A stretch of 64,000 nucleotides of DNA from Tomocerus qinae (Eukaryota; Arthropoda; Collembola; Entomobryomorpha; Tomoceridae). The position numbers and the translations under genes were made by a program. The notes under the pieces are model-generated. The model was not told the DNA's origin. It saw only the letters and a list, made by a program, of their open reading frames with translations, and searched no databases. Positions 47,071-60,444 of this stretch are shown here, one piece after another. Every line of letters begins with the position of its first letter. Within the stretch, counting starts at the first letter, position 1. The stretch spans positions 127,865,875 through 127,929,874 of the forward strand of contig CM034546.1 in the NCBI GenBank assembly GCA_020055645.1. Reading direction: 5' to 3'.

Positions 47071-50000
47071 ATGAGCTACCCTCCTCCGACGCCTGAACCG
47101 ATGGGAAGAGGACGAGCCCGAGGTCGAATACGAGCTGACTACCCCAGAACTGGATCTCCTCCTAGACGCCCGGGTGACTATTATGAAACTCCCGAGACAG
47201 GCATCGGCCGCTTGAACATCTCCGTCCAATCGTAAGTCATTTTTAATCACATCAATTAATTTTTGACATTACTTTTTCGAAAATTAACTATTAGATTCAA
47301 TAAAAAGGTTCTATTACTTGCTAATTAAAAATTGATCACTAATTATTCCGATTGTATTTTGCAGAAAAAAATCGGAGGATATTTCTTCGTCGTCGTCATC
47401 TTCGAGTTCTCCTCAGTCATTGTTGTTGCAAGAGAAGGTGAGCGACCCGGAGGCGGTGGGAGATCGCGGTGCTCATCGTGGGAACCGACTTTTGGGACCG
47501 AATGTCTTTTTGGAGTCGACGGTGACACGACCGGAGGATTTGGCCACAAAGCAGGGGACTTCTGGGACGAAGATCGGGCTTGTGTCAAACTACTTTCGGT
47601 TGAGATGCCCTGCGGATTGGGCTCTTTATCAATACCGCGTGGACTTCAGGCCGCAAGAAGACCTGCTGGAAGTTCGGAAGGCGATTGTCCGTGGACAGCG
47701 AGCTGTGATTGGAGCGCACATCTTCGATGGAACTCTGCTCTACAAATCATCGCCCCTGAGTGAAGAGGAGGTCGTCACCCTGCCATGCATCAACAAGAAG
47801 GACGAGACCGAAGTTGTCATCAGGCTGAAGCTGGTCGGAAAAGTCCTTCCCTCGGACCCTGTCTACACGCAGTTCTACAACATCGTCGTCAGAAAATGTC
47901 TGTACGGAATGGAGCTGGAAGAGATGGGGCGGAATTTCTACGACAGACACGCCGCCATCACCGTCAACCAACACCGTCTCCAACTCTGGCCAGGTAATTT
48001 AATTATAATATATTAATCTCAATTAAATTCAATAAATAATTATATTAATATTAAATAAATTAAATAATTATAAATTATATTAAATCAGGTTACGTTACGT
48101 CAATGCGTATGCACGAGAGGGATGTTCTTCTGTGCGTGGAGTTGACCCACAAAGTACTTCGGCTGGACAACGTGCTGACGGTGGTGAAGAGTCTGAAAGG
48201 GTCGGCGAGGAATTTCGAAGAGGCGGTGGAGACGGAGCTGAAAGGGGCGATCGTGATGACTTACTACAACAGGAAGACGTACCGGGTGGACGACATCGAC
48301 TTCAAGGCCAATCCACTGACGACTTTCGAGCAAGGAGGAAAAGCAATCACCTATGCTGCCTACTACAAAAATCGTTACAATATCGACATCTCGGACATGC
48401 AACAACCGCTGCTCCTCTCCCGCCCCTCCAAAAAAGAAATGCATCGTGGCCACACCAACAACATTCTTCTCATCCCCGAACTCTGCCAACTCACCGGACT
48501 CACCGACCAAATGAGAGCCAACTTCTCCCTCATGAAGGACCTCGCACAACATCTCCACATGCCACCCAACAAAAAGACACACGCCATTACCGCCTTCATC
48601 CAAAGACTCACCTCCACGCCTAAAGTAATTATCATTAATTAATTAATTATATTTAATTATTACATTTGTATTTAATTATTACATTTAATTATTATATTAA
48701 TTAATATTATAATTATCAGGTCATGGAGGACATTATGCAGTGGGAAATCGGTTTCGACCAAAACTTGATTGATTGTCCAGGTCGCACTCTCCCTCGAGAG
48801 TCTATCCTTTTCGCCGACGGAACCAATGAACAAGCCAACGACAAAGCAGACTGGACCATGGCTTTTCGATGTAACTTTTTTTAGATTTAATTTAATTAAA
48901 AATAATTAAATTATAATAATTAATATTATAAATAATATTTTATTTCATTCACCAGCCAAGAAACTTCTGAACGCTGTCAACTTGGACCAATGGATAATCA
49001 TCGTCCCTCAAAGAGATGCATCGGCAGTCGACAACTTGGTCCGCACTATGATGAAAGTCTCTGGACCTCTCAATTTCCAAATTCGCCAGCCTTTAGACAT
49101 GTAAATCTTTCTATTTATTTGCATACACTTTAATTTATTTTTTTAATTATATTTTAATTAATTATATGCAGAGTGAAGCTGAATGACACTCGAATCCCGA
49201 CTTACCTGAAAGCTATCGACAACGCTGAACAAAGTGGGAAGGACTTCCAAATGCTGTTTGTGATTCTGCCGAACAACAAACTGGACCTGTACTCGTCGGT
49301 CAAGAAACGCCTCAGCGTCGACATGGGCAGTAAGTGATTAGTTAATTAAAATAATAATGATTTAATAGAAGGGATCTAATGATGTTTGTTAATTTAGTTC
49401 CGTCGCAGTGCATGTTGGCGAAGAACGCGGTGTCGAAGGGTCTGATGTCGATCGCGACGAAGATGACAATTCAGATGTGTACGAAGTTGGGCGGGGAGCC
49501 GTGGTCCATCAAGTTGCCTCTCAAGAACTTAATGGTCGTTGGATTTGATGTCTACAGCGGCGCGAAAGGCTCTGGCTTCAGCATTGGGGCTACGGTCTGC
49601 ACGACTTCCGCCTCCCTCGCATCCTACTTCTCCGTCACCTCCAACCACACCTCCAACGAAGAACTCTCCAAGAACCTCAACCTCGACATCAAAAGTTAAT
49701 CTCTCTCCTTTTCATTTAATCTCTATTTAAATTTAATTCTTATTTTAATTAATTATATTAACTTTCTTGTATAGAATGCTGCAATGCCTACAAGATGAAG
49801 AACGGATTAATGCCCGACAGAATCATCCTATTCCGCGATGGAGTAGGTGAAGGTCAACTGGGCTACGTCAGAGAGTTGGAAGTGCAGCAAGTTCAGGTTG
49901 GTCTTATTTTTTCATAATTCGTTTACTATAATCATAAAAGAGATAATTAATTGAATTGTATTTAAATAGGCAGCGTTGCGTGAGTTGTACGCGGTTGAAG

Positions 50001-50560
50001 GAAAAGAGATTCCTAAGCTGACGTTTATCGTGGTGACCAAGAAGATCAACACTCGTCTGTTCACCAAAGGATTTGGGACTAAAGGAGCAGAGAATCCTCC
50101 ACCAGGCACCGTCGTTGACGACGTCGTCACTTTGCCAGAAAGGTATTTAATTTAATATTACTTTCTACGTAAATGTATCCAGCAATCTCTATCTAAAATA
50201 TTTCTTTCCATGTAAATACATCCAGCGTCCTTTTATCTTTTTTTGTACTAGACGTGAATTGACTCTAATTTCTTGTTTGTCTGTTGTTGATGCAGGTACG
50301 ACTTTTTCCTGGTGTCGCAGACAGCTCGGCAAGGGACGGTGAGTCCGACGTCATTCAACGTTCTGTACGACAACCAAGGCCTCTCTCCGGATCGGATCCA
50401 GATTATCTCGTACAAAATGTGCCATCTCTACTTCAACTGGTCCGGCACTGTCGCCGTCCCTGCTCCTTGTCAATACGCACACAAGCTCGCTTTCTTGACT
50501 GGACTCTCCCTCGGAAAACACGCACACCGCGCTCTCGCCCACCATCTACACTTCTTGTAA
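47071..50560 (+). CDS. PIWI-clade Argonaute (Siwi/Aubergine type)
   Basis: Binds piRNAs and cleaves transposon transcripts in the germline. Ten exons: 47071-47231, 47365-47993, 48089-48624, 48720-48870, 48956-49100, 49172-49329, 49398-49694, 49775-49896, 49970-50142, 50296-50560; all junction phases fit and give 878 residues. The N terminus has arginine-glycine pairs (GRGRARGRIR), typical targets of arginine methylation for Tudor proteins, then a serine run. The PAZ region lies around residues 270-400 (RVDDIDFKANP). The PIWI domain carries the D-E-D-H catalytic set: VVGFDVYSG, the Glu in SNEELSKNL, LFRDGVGEGQLG and PAPCQYAHKLAF. The C terminus is HHLHFL, close to the usual LYYL. Exons are clearly richer in GC than the neighbouring genes. 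The slicer set looks complete. Confidence 0.96.
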
Positions 50561-53500
50561 ACCCGCCCTTCCCCCCGCAGAAATATTATTATACCTTTTA
50601 TTTTATTGACTTATTGACATGTAGTATTTAGTTGTTAGTTTAAAAATGTTACTGCATAGAATCTTTTGACAATTTTAAATTTTTACATTGTTACTTATCT
50701 TGTTTTTTGTTTTTGTATTTATAATCTCGTTTCAATACATACTTACTTATATACATACTTATATTATAATAATTGTTAATTAATGTCTCTTTGTTAATAT
50801 GTCTACGTCCAATATGTAACGTAACCTGAATAATATGTTTCTTCTGTTTAATATTTGATAGATTTTAAAATATTCTTGTAGTGTTTACGCATATGACTGT
50901 GAGTATGTATGTTTGAGTTCTGTTTGTAATTAAGAATTATAGAATAAGATTATGAAAGTGGTTTACATTGTTACATTATCCTGTGAATGAATGTGTGTGA
51001 ATGTTTGATGAGATGAAATTTTGCGTTTTAATTTTAATAAATGGGACAAATTTTCAGTTCCTTCACTTTGCATTCACTGATTACTGGTCTTTAATTCTTT
51101 GTTTTCATTACTGCATAAAACGTTTTAATCTCTTCAGCTGACATACTTAATAGAGGTCCTTTTATATCTATTGCATACAATTTTAAACTTAGTACATGTA
51201 AGTTCGATTTAATTTCATAAATTATGTGCATTTTATTGTTGTTAATTGCAAATGGTTGAAGACTACGTAAATATGGTTTTTACTTGCATTTTTCATTGAT
51301 CTGGGGATCATAAAAATGGGCACTGCAAGGCAGCAGAAAACTTAACTATATATATTTCGGTTTTGCGATGTAAATTTTTTTTGGCTTCCTAAACTTAGTA
51401 TTGGGGTTGATATTTTCTCAACTTGTTTTTCTTCCACCGTACTAGTTAGATAACTTTGATACCGTTATCCTATCCTCCTAACACCAGTTTTAAACAATGT
51501 ATTGTTTTATCGCTTTGACCATTGATTACAAACACATTCATCCAAGGATGAGGATGAATAGAGTTATTGAAAGAGGGTCAGGTTTTACTGTGCTTAGCTA
51601 CATGCTGTGAAATCTCACCTGGACATAATCTGTGATCTGACATCCCGCGATTGTCTACGCCCTCAATTTTTCTATATGATATTCCTTCTCATTATTAATT
51701 TTAATTCCCCATTTTTGCTTTAAGGGTAAGTCGGTAAGTTATATTTTATTAATCAAAATTAATTATAATTTATCTCAAACTTTGACTCAAATTAGGCATA
51801 GACTTATTGGCATGTAGCACATTTTATTAAAGTTGCCGAGATCAACAGGTGGTTACTTTTTTGTTTAGATGTATTGTATTCATCTTTATTTTAGTTAGAT
51901 AACTTACATTTTATTACTATTTTCCATATAGATAGATAGTTGTGCGTTGTACCTACTTAAAATAACTGTTTTAGTAACAATTCTGAAAGAACTATTCATG
52001 CATTTTTCTACATCATCACTTGAGATCTGATCATTTCTATTTCTATATTTGAATTGCAGCATTTTAAATAATTAATATGGAATTTTATATACTCATCCCC
52101 GTTGTACTGCCAGTACTAGTTAGTACCACGATTCGCATAGGAAGATAGGTTAAAAGTTTTGATTTTAACAAGAAAGCTTTGTAAGATGTAATGAATTTCG
52201 AAATATTATTTAACCTAAAATGCAATGAGAAGGGTTCTTAACCCTCTTCTTCATCTTTCGTATTTAATTTAATGAGATCACCACAAAAATCTTAAACAGG
52301 ACAGAATAATGAAATTAAGTAATTCATAGCATGGTGTTTGACTTATACAAAATCTGATTGATATGAATTCTCACACCTGTTCAAGGTATTTTCAATTGCA
52401 ACAATTTGTTATAAAACATAAGTTAACAAATTGTAAGGTTGTGTTATCATGCGTTTATCATTTAACTGCTAAGTAAATAGAAAATAGTAAGTATCACATG
52501 CTTACCTAAACTGTTATCTCATTATCTCATCATTCATCATATTCTAAAGCGTTGGCAATGTAATGCATTATAATTCTAGCTCGGTAATATACAATACAAT
52601 ATGTGTATAGTATTCTAGTTTCCATATAAAGATCGCATTTTAGTTGACCTTCATTATAACGAACAGAGAGGGTATTTAATTGTTTCCTTATATCTCTTAA
52701 GTAAATCTATACTAAGTGTGAATATTATGAATGACAATAGTATTTATTTGGTGCTAGAGTCTACTTGTTTGGCTTGGTGAAAACCCAATGTATAACAGTT
52801 TATTTAAAAATAATTATTCAGTGCTAATAGCCTAATATACCTTATAGGATAACAAGTACATGTGCGTTTCATGAAAATATAATTTCTCGATTTGCATGAT
52901 AATAGACAACAATAGGAAAATAAATTAGCTTAATTATGTCACATTTCTGTCGAGCTAACATCTCTCTGTGGTTTGGGAAAGTCTATTTAGGCAAGCTAAG
53001 CCACAAAAGTGCCATTGCCATCAGTTATACTTCTGTTTTTGTAGTGACGGACTTTTTTGACATAGTGCTGTGACGAGCAGACATGTTTACCGTACAAGCA
53101 CGACATGCCATTGTGTTTGTTCTGCCTATTATACTATAGGAAATCATTTCAGTTGGTTCGTGTACATGAATAAATATGGATTATTCCTGTCGGCATGTTT
53201 AAAATCTTCTCACAAACATTTCGTCCTCCCTTTCATTTGGAGTCATCTACCTGTAGTTTTACATTGAAAATAAATTAGCTAAGTTTAAAAAGTGATTGAC
53301 ATAACAATGTACTCCAAAATGCACTTCATGACCTTTCTAACCATATTTTTCCTAACTCAGGACCAAGTTTTTTCAAATGTTAAAAACGTACTTATTTTTT
53401 ATAATTACTAAAGTGGTTTAAGACTTAATTTACTGACTTATTACTAATTTAATTGAGAATTTAGGAACTTTAATATTTGTATTTAGTAGTTTTAGTATTT

Positions 53501-53618
53501 AAATGTATTTTTTAATTAATTGATTTGAATGAAGAATATTAATCATCATTAAATATTTATTTTGGACTAGTATAACTACAACAACATCCGAAGAAAATCT
53601 TCTCAGAGAGCAAAAGTC
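50561..53618. other. Intergenic stretch between PIWI and PNPO copy 2
   Basis: PIWI 3-prime flank (long AT-rich, AATAAA near 51035) followed by about 2.5 kb without a gene. 51560-51660 resembles 41290-41420 upstream of PNPO copy 1. The short frames here have no coding character. Confidence 0.5.
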
Positions 53619-55054
53619 ATGGAAATCCCATTTGAAACAATTGACCTGGTGACTAAAGATCCAATGAGACTGTTTGACCTTTGGAGGAATGAAGCTCATG
53701 GTCTTTCAACTAATACCCACCCTGACGCAATGTCTTTGGCAACTGTCAAAAGGTAATTTACATTTAAATTATTTTTTTGGAGACTTATTTTTTTAAAGTT
53801 GTAATTTCTTTCAACGAATAGAGATGGGAGTGCTTCTGTAAGAACGGTTTTGCTTAGAGGAATTGACGAGAGGGGCTACAAACTGTACACAGATTACAGG
53901 TCGCCCAAAGGAATGGAACTTGTAAGCTTTATTTTGAGAAATATTAATCTCGTCCAGAATATTCTTTATAGATAATAAAATTGAGTGTTGCGTGATATAG
54001 GACAGAGATAACAGAGCTGCTGTTGTTTTCGTGTGGTCGTTTCAAAAGGCGACAGGTGAAACGGGAACGAGACAAGTAATGACATAATTATTTAAATTAT
54101 GAATGTAGTGCATAATATTGTAAGCATTAATTAACTTTTACAGGTACGAATAGAAGGAGTCGTTGAAAAATTATCATTCAAAGAAAGTCAAGATTATTTT
54201 AACTCTGAGCCAATTGTCGCTCAAATAAGAACAGCCGTACAAAATCAATCTAAAATAGTTACAGACGATCGGAGATTTTTAAGGGAGGAGAGATACCCAG
54301 CCACGTTGGCTTGGTGGAGTACTCAGTCGTCTGACTAATCAATGTGTGCTTCCACTGCCAGTTCGGTTCTTTGGCTGGGTGAAATGGCCGAGGGCTGTTT
54401 AAAGGCGAGTGTTTGAGTTGTAAATGTGGAATTAAGACAAAGGTTAAGCACGAACCTGCAATTACAAGGGCCGTCCTATTGATACCTCGTATGTGTCCAC
54501 CGTACGTAGAGTAGCTTTGGATAACCTGTCTTTGTTGGGCTAGTAGACTTCCGTTAACAGTCCCACAACAGTGACTCGTAAAATGACAGCCTTTGGCTTC
54601 TCGGGTATTAATTAACAACAATACCAGTGTTGAGGGAGTTGGCAATGGGCCCGTATTTGAGGCCTGCGCCCAGTACTATCACTTTGTAGTGAGGCAGTAC
54701 ACCCCATATAACATACATACATACATACAAGGGAGGAGAGCCAACGGCTTTTGGATCGTTACAATGCAGATAATAGTTTCAGGATCCCAATGCCTAATAC
54801 GTGGGGTGGATACCGAATTGTGCCAACTATGGTTTGTTTACAACATATTATCACAATTTTTCCTGTTGATGTGTATATTGCTAATATTATGATTATTGCG
54901 TCATTTCCAGATGGAATTTTATCAAGGAACAAGAGACGATTTTAATGACCGCATCCGATTCAAGAAAATTAATTTAGATGAACCACGATGTTTCCTCGAG
55001 CAAGGAGTGTACTACGGAGAAAACAATTGGGTTTACATGCAATTGGAACCATAA
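53619..55054 (+). pseudogene. PNPO: Pyridoxine-5'-phosphate oxidase, copy 2, interrupted by a retroposon
   Basis: Same five-exon structure as copy 1: 53619-53752, 53822-53921, 54001-54075, 54144-54831 (interrupted), 54911-55054 (TAA). The protein would start MEIPFETIDLVTKDPMRLF and end WVYMQLEP. Exon 4 is split after the codons for DDRRFLREE by a 436-bp insertion flanked by a 12-bp target-site duplication; beyond it the frame resumes with LLDRYNADNSFRIPMPNTWGG. Apart from the insertion every codon looks intact, so inactivation is recent, or the insertion is polymorphic in the population. The insert offers stops in frame, and no obvious splice pair would remove it. Confidence 0.9.
54281..54740 (+). 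mobile_element. Non-LTR retroposon (SINE or 5-prime-truncated LINE) with target-site duplication
   Basis: The body 54293-54728 is flanked on both sides by AAGGGAGGAGAG (54281-54292 and 54729-54740). It ends in an ACAT repeat (CATACATACATACATAC), the kind of microsatellite tail used by several LINE families and their SINEs. Base composition is richer in GC than its surroundings. No protein is encoded. I could not identify clear RNA polymerase III boxes in the expected order, so SINE or truncated LINE is left open. Confidence 0.85.
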
Positions 55055-56397
55055 TTGTTCTTCTGAAGGTAAATAATTCTTACATCTACGAAATTATGAA
55101 TGAGTTAGTATACTAAGCGTATTACGTACCTATACATAATATATTTAACGCAGGTACAGATTTTATGGTTTAATTTATTGGACATAAGTATTTTTTAGTA
55201 TCTAAATTCTGTACATAGAATTTTACCGGAAATTTTTCAACGAAATCAATTTACATGTGATTCTGTTGCACTTAGACTTTTATTCAATTTTGACATTATT
55301 AATTAATGGCATTGAAATTTTAATACAATCATAATTCATTCATTTAATGCAAACCAAGTTTCAATGCAAGTAATATTATCAATAAAAAATAATGCACATG
55401 CTATGGGTATTTAAATGCTATAATTAATGGTCATCAGCGCCTACTCTCAAGCGAGACCCTTTTACAATCAGTGTTTAAATCAGGGGATTGTAATTTTGCA
55501 GCCACAAGAGATAAACAACATTGATGAATTGGCAAACTTCCATGAATGGCCAAATTCTGCACGAAGATGGTTTCTTACATTTACATGAACAAGCTATTTC
55601 TTTCAATATTTAATTTACGGTTAAGCTTTACTTGTAAGGATATGACAAATATACTTAATGAACTTACCTAAGTAAAATGAAGATATTGTTGTACTTTTTG
55701 TAAGTAGTAAATATTTTATTGTTTTTCCTCATTGTTATTAAACATGTGAAATTCATGCTTCTATTCATTCAAAATGCACTTCTGTGCTTCTAGCTTGGTA
55801 ATTAACTCGATCACAGTGTTTCTACTGACTTTGTTTTTGAGATTGCGTGAGGAGAGTAAACGTCGAAGGTCAATACTGAAGTTTACGCTCGTGTGGACCG
55901 GTAATAGTGGAAATAAAATGTGTTCGTTAGACTTAATGAGTTAAAACAAAAATATTTCAACACCACATCATAATAATATAATTATTTTTATTGATGCATT
56001 AAAGTATTCGTAATGTGATATGCATCAATATGCATGTTCGTAGGTAATGCATTTCACCCGGCAATTAATATTTTCAATAATGTACCCCAACGCATACCTT
56101 CATGTGCTAAATTTAGTACATGGAGGTAAAGGAGTTATGCGTTGGGGTACATTATTGAAAACATTAATATTATTGAATGGAATGTGAATCTTAGCTAGTA
56201 ATTTGAAATTAATAAGTAATAGATGCATTTTTTCAGTTTTTATTGATAACATTAATTTAGAACAATTTTCCTGGAGTCTGGAAACCAGGTAAAATAACAA
56301 TAGCTTTACAAACAATTTGGAGCGGGATCCTGAATTTATTTGATGGTGGCTTGATACTGCTAATTATTAATTAGATTAAAGATAAGTCTAAATGCGT
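55055..56397. other. Intergenic stretch with fold-back element
   Basis: No gene. At 56071-56161 two 26-bp arms (TTTTCAATAATGTACCCCAA and on) are exact reverse complements around a 39-bp spacer, and similarity extends about ten bases outward with mismatches. Confidence 0.6.
56071..56161. repeat. Inverted repeat, 26-bp arms
   Basis: Left arm 56071-56096, right arm 56136-56161, exact reverse complements; the spacer has its own small dyad (CTTCATGT and ACATGGAG). Likely a small fold-back element. Confidence 0.85.
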
Positions 56398-59300
56398 TCA
56401 ATTTAAAGCTTCCTCCTGCCTTTTCCATCTTCTCCAGAAACAGATGCTTTGAGGGAAAAGAGCTAAGTAATTTTCTGGAATAAAAGTTGGAGAAATGGGA
56501 AGCCACTCAGAGAACTTGGATCTAAAAGAAATTAAATGTGATATATAATTTCTACTTTAAACTTCAAGCGTTAACACTAAATATTATTCTTACTTTTGTA
56601 AAAATGGCATAATAAAAGGTAAATCGTAAGGGTCTTCAACTTTAACGTCTAAATCGTTATCATTTTTTGGTGGGGAAAACATTTTTTCCCATTCTTCTAA
56701 TCCTCGCTCCTTTCGGGTTCCTGTTAAGAATTAATTTTCAATGAAATAGTTTCCCATATTGTTATTTTAAAAGATAAATTTTAATATAGGTAAATCACCC
56801 ACCAGGGATAGTATTGTCTAAAACGAAACCGAAGAAACCTCCAAGAAACATTCCAGCGCTGAGTAAAGTTTCAACCATTTGAGTCAAGTTCTTGTTTCCG
56901 AGATCAATTACACCAGGATGATTTCGCACCCATTGAGAAACTGTCTGAATTGTCAAACGCCAAAATAATTATTTTGTTCACATTCCATAATTGTATATTT
57001 AAATACCATTGAAAAGAAAATGGAGAATCCGATGATGAATATATTTCTGGCGGAATTGAGGTCGACTCCTTTTAAATTGGAAAGGCCTACTGCAGTTACA
57101 ATTGAGAACACAACGACGAGAAAGGCTCCAGCGATGGGTTCAGGGATGCTTACAAAAATAGCGTTCAATTTCCCAAACAGGGAAAAGAAAATCATAAGAA
57201 GTCCTCCTATTTGAGTGACTCTGCGTGATCCGACTTGAGTTACTCCGATGGCCCCGATATTTTCGCTGTAGGATGTCGTTCCATTTCCAGTGCCCCAGAT
57301 TCCAGCTATAATGCATCCTAAACCTTCGACAAATATACCTCGGTTGACCGCATGTACAGGAGGCGCCCTAGATCCTATTTAAAACAACAATGCATTAACC
57401 TTCACACACTTATTGGGGAAATAGTTCAATATTTTTATCCAAATCTCTAGAATCGTAAATAATATTCAGTTCGTCATCAGAGTAACCTTGCAGATTTAAG
57501 ATATATAATATGTTTCTGACGACAATAATAGTTTTTTTTACCAAAACCACGCTGACCACATTCCGTCTGGGATGACTAAGTTTAAGTTCCATACTTGTCA
57601 TTGAAAATCAAGGGAAATTCTTCTAAGTTTAACATTATTGTACTTACCAATGATTCTAGCACAAGCATAGTAGTCTCCAATAGATTCAATAATCCCTGCA
57701 ATGACCCCAGCAAGGATCCCCATGACTGCCCCAATTGATACAGTTGGAATTCCCCATTGAACTGTAATGTAAAAATGTTTTAACAAATGTATCTTCAATT
57801 AAAATTTACTAATAGAAGTTACTTACAGGGATAGGGAACGGCGAAATACGGAGCTTGTTGGATAACCTCTTGATTTAGATCAGTACGAGCTTTACTGCCT
57901 TCCGGAAAAACCCCGGCAGTTGTTAATATCAAACAAAAAATCCACATTACAGTCATCCCGAAGAGAATCTACGAAAAAGAACTCGAATTATTTTTGGACA
58001 ATGGAAAATAAATAAAAAGCATTAATACCGGCAAATTTTGAAATATTTTGTAACTCTTCCATCCTGCTCTTTTTGGAGAACGAACAAACGGAATAGGAAC
58101 TTTGACTTTTCGAAGATATTGAGAGAATAGGACGATAATGAAAATTGTTCTAAATGGAAATTAAATGCATTATTATTAATTGGCATCAAAATAATCCCTA
58201 GTTAATAATAATTAGGGGGTACCCTATTGCAACAGGCCAATGTGTCGAGGATGGATCTCCAGCAATTCCAAACAAAGACAACCCAATCATAGTAATCGAG
58301 GGAGCTATGGTCATTGGTGTTATGTATCGAAGGACCAGGCCAATAATTCCTAATGTAAATTTACCAGGTTAGTTTTAACTGACATTTAGAGGAATTAATT
58401 AACAATTTTTAGAATTTAAATACCAAAAAATCCAAAGAAGACTTGAAACAAAGATGCCACGATAATGGCTCCGGAGATTTCTCGCATCCGTTCCTGCCAA
58501 AGTTCGGTTTTCTCCTCTGGGGACAAAGCATCAATACTTTCTTGAGAAGGACATTTCCATGGGTCCGCCCTTAAGATGGCGAGAGTGGGGATCATAAATG
58601 CTGTACTTCCTCCTTGAACAATTGGAAGTCGTGTCCCGAAACTGCTTTGAAGAATTGTTATAATTCCAGAGACGAAAATAAAAGTAGACACAACATTGGC
58701 CCTGTTAACATCGTTATCTTGCATACACATTGCTCGAGACCATACGAAAGGTAGCGATAGTGTTGTTCCCGCCATCATCAAATATACCTTTGAATACAAA
58801 ACAATACGTACAATTGTAAACCAATTAGAATTTTGGACTCATTGTTTTCTATTCCCTGGAGTTAAATGGCAATTAATAATTTATAATACTCAACGTTTTT
58901 TTATTCGGGAATTTTTATTTCTGTCACTAAATTGAAAATTCGAGATAAAAAGATGTCTGATTGGTCCTATTGAATTCCTCATTTAATTACCAAATAAAAT
59001 TCTACTAGGAATCTTTCGAAAAAAGAACGCAATGATTTTTAAAGGTTAACGTTGATGTTTTTCTTAGCTTCTCATAAATATTTTGATTACCTGAAATCCC
59101 AAGATGAGTGTATCTAACCATGATGGCACATCTTCTAATTTATAGGTCATTTCCCACGCTCCGCTGGCATTAGGGTCGTTGTCGATATCGTCAAGACTAG
59201 ACTTTGTTTCCACAGTTTTCTTAGACAATTCATCTTCGAAATTTTTGCCTCCTTTCAAAATTTCAATTTTCCCCTTGGAGTTTAGGTCGATATCTTCAAC

Positions 59301-59521
59301 ATCTATATCGTAATGAGGATTGTTAAAACCTCCGTGACCTTCCCCTATCGTTGAGGTCGAAGCCTGAGAAGATGGATGATTTTCGTAAATCGGAGACATC
59401 TGATTCTTAAAATGGAACGGGGTATTCTATACATACAAAAAATCATTCATTCTAAAGTCCAAATTTTAAAAACGGTAATTTACTGAAAACGTTGGTTTAC
59501 CTGATATTTGTTTTCGTCCAT
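56398..59521 (-). CDS. SLC23-family nucleobase/ascorbate transporter
   Basis: A polytopic plasma-membrane transporter of the NCS2/SVCT family that imports ascorbate or nucleobases with sodium. Eleven exons on the minus strand: 59521-59501, 59426-59091, 58787-58424, 58349-58223, 58149-58029, 57968-57827, 57761-57648, 57374-57007, 56944-56803, 56720-56594, 56521-56398. All phases fit, for 661 residues. The first exon codes only MDENKYQ. A cytosolic N terminus of about 110 residues precedes the membrane core. Family motifs: [51 protein letters not shown] (the signature segment, with E-N-x-G-x(4)-T) and [13 protein letters not shown]. Substrate cannot be told from sequence alone. Head-to-head with the kinase gene, 923 bp apart. 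Confidence 0.93.
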
Positions 59522-60444
59522 ATTTCGTGGACAAGTAAAATAAAGAACAACTATCCTACTCTAAAGTGGAAATAACAATGATATTTAGTGATTCATTTAA
59601 ACTAGTTCACTCTACATTCACTGGCAAGAGGTAGAAGCATGTGTTTACCGTGGGGTTATTCCTTAAAAGGTTAGTAATCGTTACAAAGGTGGTTTTTTAG
59701 TAAAATCTCCTTGGGTGACTCAATTCTGAATATTTCTTATTTAATTGTAAACAGTTTATTTTCGTCCACTCTCCCATTTCCGTATATTCCTTTCCATTAT
59801 GACCTTTTGTGGTTTTGCTCAATTCTTTAGAACTGGATACAGTTCTGATCCAGTTTCATTAACATTTTCTGGAACAAGCAGGAAATTATTCTTAAAACTT
59901 ATATCTGTAAAAGAAGCTGTAATTAGTAATGAAAATATAGACTAGTAAAATTCTGAGGACATTTAATTATACAAGCAACAAAGTCTTTGGTTTTTAGGGA
60001 AATGTCAATGAAATCGTAATCGAGGTTCATCTACGTGAAGAAAAGCAAGGAAAAATCATGAATAAAGTGAACATTAATAGTGTCTTTGTACATCGAGTTA
60101 TTTGTGTTTCACTATTGTACTATTTATTCATAGTTGTAATAAATATCCTTGGTTTAATATTTCTCCTTTATTGCACAGCACATTTTTTATATATTCCCCT
60201 AAAATTCAATGTAAGTATATGATACCTACGTAAACATGTTTTTTAAGTAATGAAGTGATTCAAAGAAGTCGAGGAAAACCAATAATTATTAGTAATCATG
60301 AATAGCTTTCCAGTTTTAACTAGATTTAAAAATAACGCAATCATTCTGGACTTTTCCTCGAGTGATGATGTAGTGACATTAACACCCATTTTCAATAAGA
60401 CTCATTTTAATTGCAATGTTGGCATAGGTTTTTTACGGGTGACA
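59522..60444. promoter_or_regulatory. Divergent intergenic region between transporter and kinase genes
   Basis: Presumably holds both promoters; no clear TATA box found. Two short open stretches with splice-like borders (minus 59905-59815, plus 59998-60210) look coding-like in part but cannot be joined to anything. Confidence 0.35.

Noticed and set aside
47343-48635. Minus-strand and other-frame open frames across the PIWI exons
   Set aside because: Shadows of GC-rich coding sequence; they follow the exon borders of the PIWI gene.
57410-57601. Minus-strand frame of 63 codons between SLC23 exons
   Set aside because: Lies wholly in the intron 57375-57647; the flanking exons join in phase without it and no transporter segment is missing.
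59815-60210. Open stretches with splice-like borders between SLC23 and the kinase (minus strand ending VPENVNETGSELYPVLKN; plus strand NEIVIEVHLREEKQG)
   Set aside because: Each is a single short piece without a partner exon, in a region expected to hold promoters.
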